Shown: one piece after another, positions 1-10,602 of the stretch
Layout of the letters: each line of letters opens with the position of its first letter
Position numbering within the stretch: position 1 is the first letter of the stretch
From: Bondarzewia mesenterica
Taxonomy: Eukaryota; Basidiomycota; Agaricomycetes; Russulales; Bondarzewiaceae
DNA: 23,201 bases
Reading direction: 5' to 3'
Assembly (NCBI GenBank): GCA_004802705.1
Contig: SGPL01000519.1
Coordinates: forward strand, 1 to 23,201
The notes under the pieces: model-generated
The model's input: only the letters and a program-made list of their open reading frames with translations
Told to the model about the DNA's origin: nothing
Database searches by the model: none
Position numbers and translations under genes: made by a program

Positions 1-1731
1 GACGGCCCGCCGAAAGAGGCGCGCCGTGAANGGGCTGGATTGCAGGAAAGCGGGCAGGTGCGCGCAGGCCCACAGCGGCCGCGTGGTCGTCGATTCCCAA
101 TCAATGACGCACGTCTGTCAGACCCAAAATATCCTCAGTAACGTAAAACAGGACATGAAGGGCGAACAGTGGGAACTCACGATTTTGGAGTGGTCGTTTG
201 CATCGACGAACACATTCTCCAAGCTCAAATCGTGGCAATCCAACCCGAACTCCTCCGCGCCGCCCCCAGGATCCCCAGTCCCGACCCCAAGTCGATCCAT
301 CATCCTGATCCACCGAGCCATTTCTTCTCTCACCAGTTTTTCCCGCCGGTGGATGTGAGCGACCAAGAACGTGCTCCGTTGCATGCGCCTGTAGTCCCTA
401 TACATCGCGTCGCCGGGACCATCCCATTCATCGTCACTGTCCTCCATTTCCCACTCGTCGCTCTCATCACTTTTGTCGTCGGGGACAGCCTGTAGATGGT
501 GGTGCCGCGACGAGTGAATCTCATCCGGGTCGAGGTGTAACCGGTGGGGAGCCGCCTTACCCTCGCCTTCCCGTATTGCGCCGTGGATCTCTCGGTCCGC
601 GCAAGAAACAAGATACGCTTGCGTGCTCGACCACGGTCCACGGTCGATCTCTGTCGGGTGCGAGAGATCCCCACGGTTCGACCCGAAGAAGGGCCATGAA
701 ATTATTTGTCCTACGTGAAATTCGGGAAAGGCGGGGGTGGCGGTGTTGGGCTTAGGGGTCTGGACAGTCTGCGCGCCGGCCTTCGGAGTCGTGGAGGACA
801 TCATGAAACTAAAGGGGATAGAAGCTGTGGGGGTGGGGATGGAGGAAGATGAGGGGCGAGGGCTAGGTGCGTCTGGAGGCGGTCCGAAGTATAATGAACC
901 TATGCTAGAAAATCTATGGGCGTAGAGGGGTATCACGAGAGCAGCAATATTATCGAGCAGAGCAATGAGAGTTGCATGGGGCATGGCATGGTAGACGGTG
1001 GAGAGTGGAACACCCTTCGCCTTTCGGTGAGCGAACGACCACACCGGTCATGTCAATATCACGTGACACGCGTAAATGAGGATTCGCCAACTTACCTTGG
1101 ACATCAGGATGTACTCACCGCCGAGTCGATTATATGGGTTAGAGTCGTAAAAGTAGACATCGGGAACGGGAATATTGGTGTAAGTGCGGATGTAATCCAT
1201 TGTGGCAACCTCAGACTCGGTCTTGATGCGGGGCATGTAACGGCGAGCGACGCGCGCGATGACTTCGCGTCCATCAGTGAGCTGGACAAGATAAGCCTGA
1301 TGGAACTGTCAGATAACCAAGATAGATAGTCTGTTCGCGAAGCACGCACTTTATGAAAGGTCCCTGGGGTGCGTGTAAGATGTTATCACAGCATTAGAGG
1401 CGAAATAGGTGTCGAAGCACGCACCTGAGCTCAGAAACGTAATTCTGCCAACTTCACAGTCCATCTTTTCTCTGACAACGTCTTTGAGCAGCTTTCGGTC
1501 TACTAAAAACGGTTGTGCGTTGTGCTGGGCGGCGCTAGCCTTAGCCTCGCGCCTCCGATCTTCGTGCTCCATATCCCAATCCCATTCAATGGCGGTACTA
1601 GCGGGGGTATCCGTCGAGCTCGTTATGACAGCACCTGTAGCGGGAATGGACGGAATTGGCGCGCGATTGGATGATGAGGCGATCCCATTGTGGACTACGG
1701 CATGGGATGGTATTTGACCGTCATGGAACAT
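1..1731 (-). CDS. APH-fold (aminoglycoside phosphotransferase-like) kinase family protein, partial at C-terminus
   Basis: Model: complement(join(<1..114, 181..1020, 1096..1305, 1390..1731)); all introns are phase 0 (66, 75 and 84 nt); the last has a weak GTGATA donor. Residues below count from the ATG at 1731, the first ATG after a TATA-like box at 1880-1887; the frame stays open upstream. The N-lobe shows LTDGREVIARVARR and a SEVATMDYIR helix followed by IPVPDVYFYD and GEYILMSKAKGVPL, typical of fungal APH proteins. The catalytic loop is CHDLSLENVFVD (D448, N453) and the metal-binding motif is VIDWE (D469), followed by the usual PLW. A Pro/Ser-rich insert (about 230-280) and an acidic Asp/Glu/Ser insert (about 365-388) separate the lobes. 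The family transfers phosphate to small molecules or proteins; the fungal substrates are unknown. The first residue of the usual H-x-D motif is Cys446. The reading continues beyond the window edge, and base 31 is an N that does not change the encoded Pro. Confidence 0.85.
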
Positions 1732-1879
1732 ATTGAATTGTGCCCGATAAAGGATTTGCGCCTCCAAGTCGAATTGATTGTGCTGAGCGAAGGGAAAATA
1801 CAGGGAATAATCGGAAACGGACTGTGGTGAGAGGATAGGGGGTCTGAAAGGGAGAAATAGGAGAAGGAGGAGATGAGGC

Positions 1880-1887
1880 TTATAAAG
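1880..1887 (-). promoter_or_regulatory. TATA-like box for the APH-like kinase gene
   Basis: On the minus strand the sequence reads CTTTATAA and is followed by a C/T-rich tract. No ATG occurs between it and 1731, which supports the chosen start codon. This is inferred from position and composition only. Confidence 0.4.
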
Positions 1888-3182
1888 AGGAGGAGAGACG
1901 CGGACAATCGCTCACTCGGCATCTTGTCCACAGGGAAATAAGCCCCAGCTGTGTTTGGCCGTGTTTGTGGGGATAGCATCTCTTCTGATATCACAGGCGA
2001 CTGCCATCATCGTTACAGCACCAGTACTTAAAGGTAAAGTACCAGTGTGCACCTTTCACCCTCACAATCTGCAGCGAACATTCTCTTTATATCCTCCACC
2101 GCCCAGGTTACCTCTTTTCCATCTCTTGATTCTCTAATCGCTCTATCTCCGACCTACAACACTGAGCTGCTGTGATTTCTTCGCGGCTCGCCCGTCGCTG
2201 ACCAACACATATCACCCCGCATGTCGAACGGGATCAAATTACGGTCTTCACCTCATGGTTTTCTTCATGCCGCGTCTGTGATTGCTTGACCTGAACTGTA
2301 TCCGTGGTTATCGACCGATACTGTAAATGGCAGACGTCGTGTCGTCTGCCGAGATTCGGTGACTTCCTTGCTCTTCTTGAATGCCAAGCGTCCTTAGCCT
2401 TTCACTTGCGTTTTCTTGCGCCGCACTAGTGCAGGTCAGTAATTCTTGGCGCTCTCAGTATTGACGGGATGCTTGACAGTGTAACAGGCCAGACGCTGGT
2501 ATAGTACTTGCGGGCAAGGTTGTCGATTGTGACGCGCGGTGAGTTCATACGCTGCGGTGATAGAACGGCAATCGTATGTCAAAGTATGGGGATCGATATG
2601 TCGCCGTTCGATAAGTACTTACCCATACCCATGGTGAGAGGTGGGAGCAAAGTCTATGTCCATTGGAGATAGAGAGTCACAGTCGGAAGTTCTCGTTAAG
2701 ACAGCCTCGGAAGTCGGAGCATCTCGACTACGATCTCATGATGGATCACGTATTCAGGTCCGTGCGGGGAGGCATCTGGAGGCATATCCGCAATCTTGTG
2801 TCCGCAACCTTGGGCAAAGACTCAGATGCCTCAGCCTGTGATATTGTTGCTGCTTCTGGGGATCTAAGAGAATGTAGTCCTCAGGCCCTTCTAGATTTCA
2901 GCAATGTCATCTTCAACGGGCAAACGTCAAGGAAAACCAACAGTTCATTGTAAACAAACAACGTATGTACTGTATCTGGTTTTGCAGTCCACATAGACCA
3001 ACCGTAGACAAATGTGACCAGAATTATGAGAAAAACAAAACGAAAACAAAAGATGTACATGGTGAGACAAGCCTGAGAGGAGGTATCAAAACATACCGAC
3101 TAACATAAATACGGATAAGAACGACTTTCGCGTCGTCCTACGCACGACAAAACCAAGACAATGAAATTACCCTTACAACACA
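1888..3182. other. Intergenic region with no convincing gene
   Basis: This stretch lies between the 5' end of the APH-like gene and the 3' end of the F-box gene, both on the minus strand. It should hold distal promoter sequence of the former and the 3' UTR of the latter. On the plus strand there is a TTTATAT element near 2085-2091 in a C/T-rich stretch. It is followed by several short ATG-initiated frames that stop quickly (2221, 2327, 2381, 2663). A perfect hairpin with an 8-bp stem sits at 2329-2350. The frame at 2663-2953 (96 codons) has no recognisable domain and is probably chance. A small spliced transcript cannot be excluded. Confidence 0.5.
2329..2350. repeat. Perfect inverted repeat (8-bp stem, 6-nt loop)
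   Basis: GGCAGACG and CGTCTGCC are exact reverse complements separated by six bases (TCGTGT). The element lies in intergenic DNA with no assigned role; it could be a binding site or an RNA hairpin. Confidence 0.6.
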
Positions 3183-5706
3183 TCACGGCCACGCACATAC
3201 AACAGGATAGCCACATCTTTCCATAGCAGGCTCAATGCACACAACTTCATTCACCTTACCCTTGACCCACTGCACCACGTCCGGGCCTAGCGTCGCACAA
3301 TCATACATCTCCAGATGCCTTAGCTTCGTCACGCCTACTCCCGAGCTGCTCGTTGCCGCCATAGCATCCGGGTTGCGGCCCTCGATCATCTGCACGAGCT
3401 TCGCAGCGCCGTCCGCGTGCGCGGGACACCCCTTGAGCGCCAGGTGCTCCAGATTGGGACACGCCCACGGCTGACTGTCGTCCTCGGGCACGCCGAGCGC
3501 GGTCAAAAGCGGGTCGAGTGGGGTGCTGCCGACGTGCAGCGAGCGCAGATGGTTCAACTCCACCAGGAAGTTCCACGAGGACACGAGCGCTGTCGCGGTA
3601 TAATAGTAGGGGGAGCCCGTCCCGCCGTAGGCGATCGAGAGCGCGCGGATAGGCGGGTGGTTCGAGCGCGCGAGCAGTCCCAGGATACTCTCCTCAATCG
3701 GGTCACGCGCTTCCATATCGAGCGTGAGCGCGTCGAGCGCGGGGAGCACTAGTGCATCAACTAGAGACGTCATAAGATAGTGTCCGCCAATGCTGAGCGA
3801 CTTAAGCTCCGGGAACGTCGCTGCGGCCAGTGGTAGCACGGGATTCGTCACGTTGCTGAAGTGCAGCGTCAGCTCCTCGAGCGCGGGATTGTTCGCCGCG
3901 ATGTGCAGAATGCGATCTAGCGGCACGCCGAGCGTAGGCAGCGCACGGAGGTTCAGTCGCCGCAGGTTAGTCCGCAGCATGGGGGAAGACCATTTGAACG
4001 GAGTGTATTGGAGCGTCAGCGACTTGAGATGGGGAAGCGAGTTGTGTGTGCCCTGCCCCGCACTCGGCAGCCAGGGCCAGTCTCCGAAGAAAATCGGCTC
4101 CGCGCAGGATACTTCAAACTCCTTCAGCAGGGGTGCATCACCTGAATGTTTGTTTTTTTGGATCGGCATGAGTTAAAAATACGAAATTATAGGTGAGAAT
4201 CAAGAAAACCTGTTAAAAGAGTATCAATTACACACCAGTGATGGACTTAAGCGCCGCTGAAGAAGAGAATTGCTTGTCGAATCTGAATACGAATCGTTCC
4301 CATCTTTCCATCTGCTCCACGAGATAAAATATCGCGATGTGACCCCAATGTGTGCTTGCCCGCGATGCCTGTGCGCGCGCCGGAGATGGGTTGATGATAG
4401 GGAGCATGGGAGGAGGAGCAGGGGGCGGGGTTAAGGGGCCCCATGCCTCGTGATGCGTGGGTGAAGGGGGGAGAATGATCGGCGCGGAGGTCGGGAAGAT
4501 CTGGATGGACGTGCTGGGCTGCCCAGCGGATATTTGCACGTACTGCGTTGTCGAGCTCGGCGGATTAGGGTACGTCCACGGTGAGGGCGAGCGTATGCGC
4601 CGCCGGGACACAGTGCTGGCCGCACTAGAAGTCTGCACTTGCAGGAAGATCTCGATGTCAAGCGGTACGCGGCTACCTGAACGCTCAAGCCAGAGCCGAA
4701 TAGTGTCGGCAGAGGAATTCGGAGATGTTACAAGGCGAATCTAGTCGACCGTGTCGTTAGCATTTGGATATATCAATCAAGGTTGACAGGTGATAGGTAA
4801 TTGGTGTCTGAACAATGAGCGCATCATTGCAATCAACAAGCTTGAAAATCAATCCCAGTCCATGACAGAGGAGCCAGAATAATTTGTAATTAATCATCTG
4901 AGTTCAGCCATGAGAACGAGGTCCGATGTGTGTGTAGAACTCAAGAACTCAGAAGATGGCTTCAGTGAAATAGCGGATGGGATATTATACCATTTGCGTG
5001 GATTTGACGAGCCCTCGGATGCGCCGCGGCTATAACAAATGCGAAACACGATGGAGGGAACGCCCTCAGCAAGATACTATATCTGGACCACTAAGGCTAT
5101 GCCGTCGCGGTGAGCCTCAGCACGCCTCAGCCAAAGGCAGGACAAGATAAGCAAGATATCAGGAATCGATCGGATGCAGGACAAGTCGGTCAATCCAGCG
5201 CCATTGAGGCCAGTGAAGAGAAACCGATGAACACCAAGGGTTGATCCCAGCTAAAGATAACGGTGGAGAAACGGTGGAAGCTCGAAAAATAGAGGAAAAC
5301 AATCCACTGAAATACAATCAAACGATCTTCAACATACCTTTGACCATATTTTTGGCATCGAGAGTGCCAGTCTCCGCCACAATGTGCAAACGGCTGCGAG
5401 GATCCACGCGCAGCACGGATACTCCTCGAAATTCATCAAAAATATGTGCCGCAAAAGCTCTTGCGGAAGCCTTCGAATCGGGGCGATGTACGCGAGCATC
5501 TGAGAGAGTTTCTCCTCAAGGGCAGCGCGCTGACTCTCCATCTCGTCGATGACGCAGCGGGTTTCAGAGACGAGTTGGGCGAGCTGGGCTTCGGCTGCAT
5601 GGATCTTATGCTGGGCGTCCTCGAGCTGCTTACGGGTATCATCGAGGTCCTGGCGAGCAATCGCCATGGTGGATAAGGTCGGTGGTTCGTGAAAGTACTG
5701 GAGCAT
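3183..5706 (-). CDS. F-box protein with N-terminal coiled coil and C-terminal leucine-rich repeats
   Basis: Model: complement(join(3183..4141, 4236..4740, 5338..5706)), 610 aa. The first intron is phase 0 and 597 nt; the second is phase 1 and 94 nt. Residues 17-72 form a charged coiled coil. Residues 76-123 are an F-box with the signature IRRLPQELLRHIFL and then ILAAVCTLWRRLAL, continuing after splicing into IRLVTSPNSS and IRLWLERSGS, as in the large F-box family of mushrooms. A Pro-rich linker lies around residues 180-235. From about residue 291 there are roughly eight leucine-rich segments, such as LPHLKSLTLQY, LRRLNLRALP, FPELKSLSIGG, CPNLEHLALKGC and LRHLEMYDCATLG. F-box proteins bind Skp1 in SCF ubiquitin ligases and the LRR part normally selects the substrate; the target here is unknown. 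A second ATG at 5667 (Met14) is an alternative start. The 597-nt intron is far longer than others in the window. Confidence 0.88.
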
Positions 5707-6247
5707 GATGAGGGTAGAGAGAAGAGAAGGCGTGGGGGCAAGTTGGCTGCCAAGGGCAGATGACTTTACCGGCAGCGAGACAATGGCAGAAGAATCAGTT
5801 CCCGAATAAGCGATGAGTCTCAGCAGGTCTCAACTACCTCGGATTTGCTTCGCACCAGCTTATTTATGCAGTCACTCCGTATTGTACTGTATTTTTGTAT
5901 TCTCAAGCGCCTGATTGTCAACTTCCACAGTCCTTGTATGACAAAGTTTCAGGGATCCTATTAACTTACAACAAGAGAATACTTCGTCAGTCATAGCCTC
6001 GAAGGTCAGGCGCTGCACAGCATCCTGGCGATGGGCAGACCGTGCGCTATGCATTAAAGAAAGATAGAGGGAAAGTGTAGCTGAAATAATGCACATGGAT
6101 ACAGAGTGAGAGTATAAGCACAAGTGTCCACAAAATACGGAGCCAATGATTGACAAGGCTGGACGAATACCGGCCTTGCTCTCTCTGAGACATGGACGGG
6201 CGTTTTGCCGTCCGGAGGGAGAGATTGCCATCGATAAGTCTGGTCTT
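5707..6247. other. Intergenic region: F-box gene promoter and TOA2 3' flank
   Basis: Both flanking genes are on the minus strand, so this stretch should contain the TOA2 3' UTR and terminator and the F-box promoter. A TATA-like ATAAATAAG reads on the minus strand around 5861-5870, about 155 bp before the F-box ATG. No coding potential was recognised. Confidence 0.5.
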
Positions 6248-6751
6248 TTACTTCTTCCCGGCTTCTATGGCATCTCCATTCTTACATGCGATGATCTTGA
6301 TTTTGGGCGCTGTCACTATCTCGTTCGACTCCATCTTGAACGAGGCGTCTTTCACGATGAACGTCCACACGTCGTCGCATAGACGATACGTATGTAGATG
6401 CCCCTGAAAACCGTCGTAGACTCGCGGTGAGTGATTTGAAGGTGGAAACACAACGTACCTTCAGTGTCGTCTTCGTCTTGACCTGCTTCACCATGGTATC
6501 CGCGAGGGACTTGTCAAACTAATGCGACTTCGTCAACGTCAACTTTTACCAGGGTGGACTTTACTGCTACCTGTTGCAAGACTTTCATGGCAAGCTGAGG
6601 TGTGATTGCACCGCTGGTGATGAGCTCATCGAGCGAGTCTGTGAGGGCCATGCCGATCCTGCACCAGCTGTAAGTTTGCTCTTACACACTTGTACTATGT
6701 GAACAAAACGTACGAAGAACCGCGGTAAAACTCATAATAAGCAGTAGCCAT
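6248..6751 (-). CDS. TOA2: Transcription initiation factor IIA small (gamma) subunit
   Basis: Model: complement(join(6248..6403, 6459..6518, 6571..6658, 6714..6751)), 113 aa, the normal length for this family (about 109-122). Introns are 55, 52 and 55 nt, and all phases agree. The N-terminal helical part begins [15 protein letters not shown] and continues [20 protein letters not shown], the classic TFIIA-gamma signature. The C-terminal beta-barrel includes [20 protein letters not shown] and ends in [10 protein letters not shown]. The protein pairs with the TFIIA large subunit (TOA1) and stabilises TBP on the TATA box in RNA polymerase II pre-initiation complexes in the nucleus. It is divergent from the NF-X1-type gene, with 222 bp between start codons. 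A perfect inverted repeat begins two bases upstream of its ATG. No catalytic function is expected. Confidence 0.95.
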
Positions 6752-6973
6752 CCCTCTGAGTTACTCAGAGACCCGCTAATAAGACCAGCAGGACAGTGTT
6801 TGATGTAAGAGGATGAGATGGCCGCAGTCAGTCACTGGTAGAGGAACTTAGCGGCTGCAGTCCGGGACCGGGTCTCTTGTGACTTGTGACTCATCGATAT
6901 GATTAGTAATCGGGTATGTATGACCAAGTTTACGCTGCGAGTCAATGATCTCACTTGCCCTTTACCTCTTTGC
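6752..6973. promoter_or_regulatory. Compact bidirectional promoter between TOA2 and the NF-X1-type gene
   Basis: Only 222 bp separate the two ATGs, with no clear TATA box for either gene. An in-frame upstream ATG at 6899 could lengthen the NF-X1 protein by 25 residues, which would shorten the spacer further. Shared regulation is an inference from the arrangement. Confidence 0.6.
6754..6770. promoter_or_regulatory. Perfect inverted repeat in the TOA2 leader / divergent promoter
   Basis: CTCTGAGT, one base, then ACTCAGAG forms a perfect 17-bp inverted repeat. Its inner part resembles paired TTAC/TGAGT half-sites related to bZIP (AP-1/Yap/Gcn4-like) sites. It lies immediately before the TOA2 start codon, so it could act as a DNA binding site or as a small structure in the TOA2 leader. 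The repeat is seen directly; the function is inference. Confidence 0.4.
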
Positions 6974-9900
6974 ATGTCGTCTGCTGCTCAGAGTCAAGAA
7001 GCATCACCTTTAGCCGCCAATATTCAGGATAGCTCAACCTCTCAAAGATCTTACCGCAATACCGCTCGGCCCAGTCGTATCAAATGGTCTACCAACTCCG
7101 ATTTGAATGCACTTCCACAAAGTGACGGCGATGCTGAAGGAACATCGACGCCCCGGTCCCAGATATCAGCGACGGGGGAATCGACCGAGAGACACGTCAA
7201 GGCAGAATGATCTAATAGGCGGAAGCCAGAGGCCTCCACACACGAGCTCTGCCCAAACTGCCGACTCAACCGTTGGGACAGCACTTAGCCCTCACCCTTC
7301 CCAAGGGAGTACCCTAGCCGATAGACCAAAGAAACCTCGTGTCAGTCGATCGAGATATCCTCGATCTGACACAACTAACGTTGAACGTCCGGACTCTGTG
7401 TCTGCTGGTGACCAGCCAGGGTCATCACGCCAAGCATCTCGGCGGAAAGGGCGCAGTGCAAAATTCAGTGCGAACCTCACCGAGCCTTCATTGGCATCCG
7501 GCATTGCTGGTGGTGTTACGAAACCGTCGGAGAAGTACAGCGGTGCACCAAAAAAAGACGATCTCACGTCCATCCTCATACATGCTCTTCGTACGCCCCC
7601 GTATCCCGACTGCCCCATTTGTTTCTCTGCAATCCATCCCGCTCAGCCTTCGTGGTCCTGCTCACTATCTATCCCGTCCTTTGCTTCTGAGGATCTGGAC
7701 AAAGAAGACACTCTTAGAGAGAACGTAAACGCTCAATGCTGCTGGACCACGTTCCATCTGAAGTGTATCAAATCTTGGGCAGCGAAAAGTGTTAAGGATA
7801 TCGAAGAGGCTTGGCGAGCGAGAGGTGAGACGAGGAAGGGTGAATGGCGATGTCCAGGGTGCCAATTGAAGCGCGAGAAAGTCCCTCACGGTTATTGGTA
7901 TGTTTGTTCCCTTACCACGAATTTATCTCCCTCATTTTTGTGTCATGCAGGTGTTTCTGCGGTTCTACTCAAGATCCCAAGCCGCCGCGTCTTGCAACTC
8001 CACACTCCTGCGGCAATCCTTGCTCCCGTCCTCGCGTCTGTAAACATCCTTGCTCTCTAGCTTGTCATCCAGGTCCTTGTCCTCCCTGTCGGGTGACAAC
8101 TCAGCATCTGTGTCATTGCGGTAAGCAGACCGTGTCCTTCCGTTGCTCAAACGGAATGCCCGGGAGAGGTCCAGCTGCTCCCGTCGTAAATTTGTCTTGT
8201 GGGCGTAAGTGTGAGAAGAAACTTGCTTGCGGAAATCACGATTGCAAAGAAATTTGCCACAAAGGCGAATGCTCGCCGTGCCAGATCAAAGAGATAGCAA
8301 AGTGTTGGTGCGGGAAAGTTGAGCAGGAGCTGGGGTGCGGTCATGCTGAAAATAAGCATTGTGTGGTCCGCGTTGGCGACCAGACTGTAGAATGGGTCGG
8401 AGCTTTCAATTGCGGTAATTATTGTGACCAGTAAGTAGGGTTTGAATGATCTCTGAAGCGCTGACGTCTCACGATCTTTTGTTCCTTTCAGGCTTTTGGA
8501 CTGCGGAATCCATCGATGCTCCGAACCTTGTCACCCTCCTTCACTGGACCCTCCGCAATGTCCCCTCTCCCCGTCGCTCGTATCTCATTGCCCATGCAAC
8601 AAGCATCCACTCAATGCCGACTCTTCGCTTTTTTTCCCTCCGGGCACCCAACTCACCCGCACCAAGTGTACTGACCCCGTCCCGACGTGTACGTCCCTCT
8701 GCATGAAACCCCTTAAAGGTTGTACGCATGTATGCTCGACCCGTTGCCATACCGGACCCTGTCCTCCCTGTTCAATCCCTATCGTACGCCCTTGCCGCTG
8801 CGGCGCAACGACGCGCGAAGTTTCATGCAGTGCTACAAGGGACGGCGGCTCAGCAGAAGAAATATTGTGTGATCGCCCATGCGGCGCACTTCGCGCGTGT
8901 GGGCGACATCAATGTACCCGTTTGTGCTGTCCGCTTGCTGCCATTGCTGGCGCGACGAAGGGCAAGGGACGTAGACGAGGAGCGCAGGATGTAGCGGATG
9001 AAACCGGATGGCATGAGTGCGATTTGGTCTGTGGAAAACTGTTAGGATGCGGCAACCACCGATGTGAGGAACGAGATCATAAGGGTTTGTGTCCACCCTG
9101 TTTGCGGAGCTCCTTTGATGAGGTACGCCATCTTACGAATATTACCTGCTAACAATACTGATGGATGAACATTCAGATGATATGTCATTGCGGTCGCACA
9201 ATCATCGAGCCACCTATTGCCTGTGGTACACGCATCAACTGTACGTATCCCTGCTCTCGCGACCCCCCGCTCTGCGGACACCCGAAGACGCCGCATGCTT
9301 GTCATGAAGATACCGCACCGTGCCTTCCTTGCCCATTCTTAACGAGCAAGCTTTGTGCCTGCGGGAAGAAGAGCGTCGACAATGTCCGCTGTTCACAGGA
9401 GAGAGTATCGTGCGGGACGGCATGTGGAAAATTGCTTGGATGCGGGTTCCATCATTGCGAACGGCCGTGTCACGGCGACACCTGTGGGCCATGTACCGCA
9501 GTATGCGGGAAACCGCGGAAGTTGTGGTAAGTCTTCGACTTGGTTTTTCTCCGAGTTTGCGTTGTCGGTGTTAACCAATGATAATGTTTATTTGCAGTCT
9601 GCCGGCGCATCATCCGTGTACTCATTCATGCCATGCTCCCTCTGCATGTCCCGAAACCGAGCCCTGTCGTGCCGTCGTCACCATCACTTGTCCTTGCGGT
9701 CGCATCCAGCAGCCCATATCCTGTGGGCGAAGTATATCTAGTACGGCAGGCCGCGAGGCGAGTCAGCAGCTCAAATGCACGAATGATTGTCTCGTGGCGA
9801 AGCGGAACGCGAGGCTTGCGGAAGCACTGGGGATTGACACAGATGCAAAAACGGGTCAACAGGTCGTGTACCACGATGAGCTAGCCATGTTTGCGAAGGC

Positions 9901-10602
9901 CAATGTGAAATTTTTGGCTTTGGTTGAGAAGACGCTCGCTGAGTATGTATATTTATTGTTTGCTCGTCAAAACTCGACCTCATGTGAATCTTTGGTTAGA
10001 TTCGTGACGTCCGACAAGAAAGTCCAAGTTCTTCCGCATATGCCGCCTGAGCGCAGAAAATTCGTGCATGATGTATGTTGCCTTTTAAAGTCTGCTTTCT
10101 GTAGACATGATACTGATGATTTCTCTTATAGCTTGCGGCCGTATACCGCATGGACATACAGATGGTAGACCAGGAGCCGCATCGCAGCGTGCAACTTATT
10201 CGGCGCTTGGACACACGCATCCCAACCCCTCTCCTCTCCTCCACTATCGGCACTCTGGCGCCCTCAAACAGCCTTGGCAAGCTCGCCGACCTGCGCACGC
10301 CTGTGAGCCAATGGCCCCGCGTGCAGACGCGCTCACCAGCCACTTCATCCTCATCTTCTGGTGGCGTTGGCGGGGGTTGGACATCCGTAGTTGCGCGGTC
10401 GGCGGCCGCTAGTCCCAGTCCAAAACTCACTTTCAGCGATAAACGTACGAGCTCTTGGGCAGCTGGTCCTAGCGTTTCAGCGGAACATACTAGGCGGCCT
10501 TCTCCAGCACCGCCTGTTGAGGTGCATGCGCCTATCTCAAGACCTGCAAGCGAGAGGGCGGTGGAAGAGCATGTGCCTAACAATTGGGAGGATGACATCT
10601 GA
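6974..10602 (+). CDS. NF-X1/FAP1-type zinc finger protein (RING, NF-X1 fingers, R3H)
   Basis: Model: join(6974..7121, 7219..7897, 7951..8430, 8492..9122, 9177..9526, 9598..9942, 10000..10072, 10132..10602), 1058 aa; phases agree at all seven introns (53-97 nt). The first intron, in low-complexity sequence, is the least certain. Residues 1-170 are disordered. Residues 181-264 are a RING-like domain starting CPIC, with FHLKCIKSW and ending WRCPGC. About nine Cys-rich NF-X1 repeats follow, such as GCGNHRCEE and CHTGPCPPC. An R3H segment spans about 880-925 (RRKFVHDLAAVYRMDI), followed by a Ser/Pro-rich tail. Human NFX1 and yeast FAP1 are nuclear or cytoplasmic regulators; FAP1 binds Fpr1 and affects rapamycin sensitivity, and the RING suggests E3 ligase activity. 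Several repeats have lost canonical residues. The start could instead be at 6899. Confidence 0.92.

Noticed and set aside
26..495. Plus-strand frames opposite the APH-like gene
   Set aside because: They are antisense to exons whose APH motifs are clear on the minus strand.
1..1731. Antibiotic-resistance phosphotransferase acquired from bacteria
   Set aside because: Four exons, fungal introns and a fungal subfamily layout point to a native fungal gene; the APH fold alone does not imply drug resistance.
2663..2953. 96-codon plus-strand frame
   Set aside because: No domain, no nearby promoter, and another frame is open over part of it; coding evidence is insufficient.
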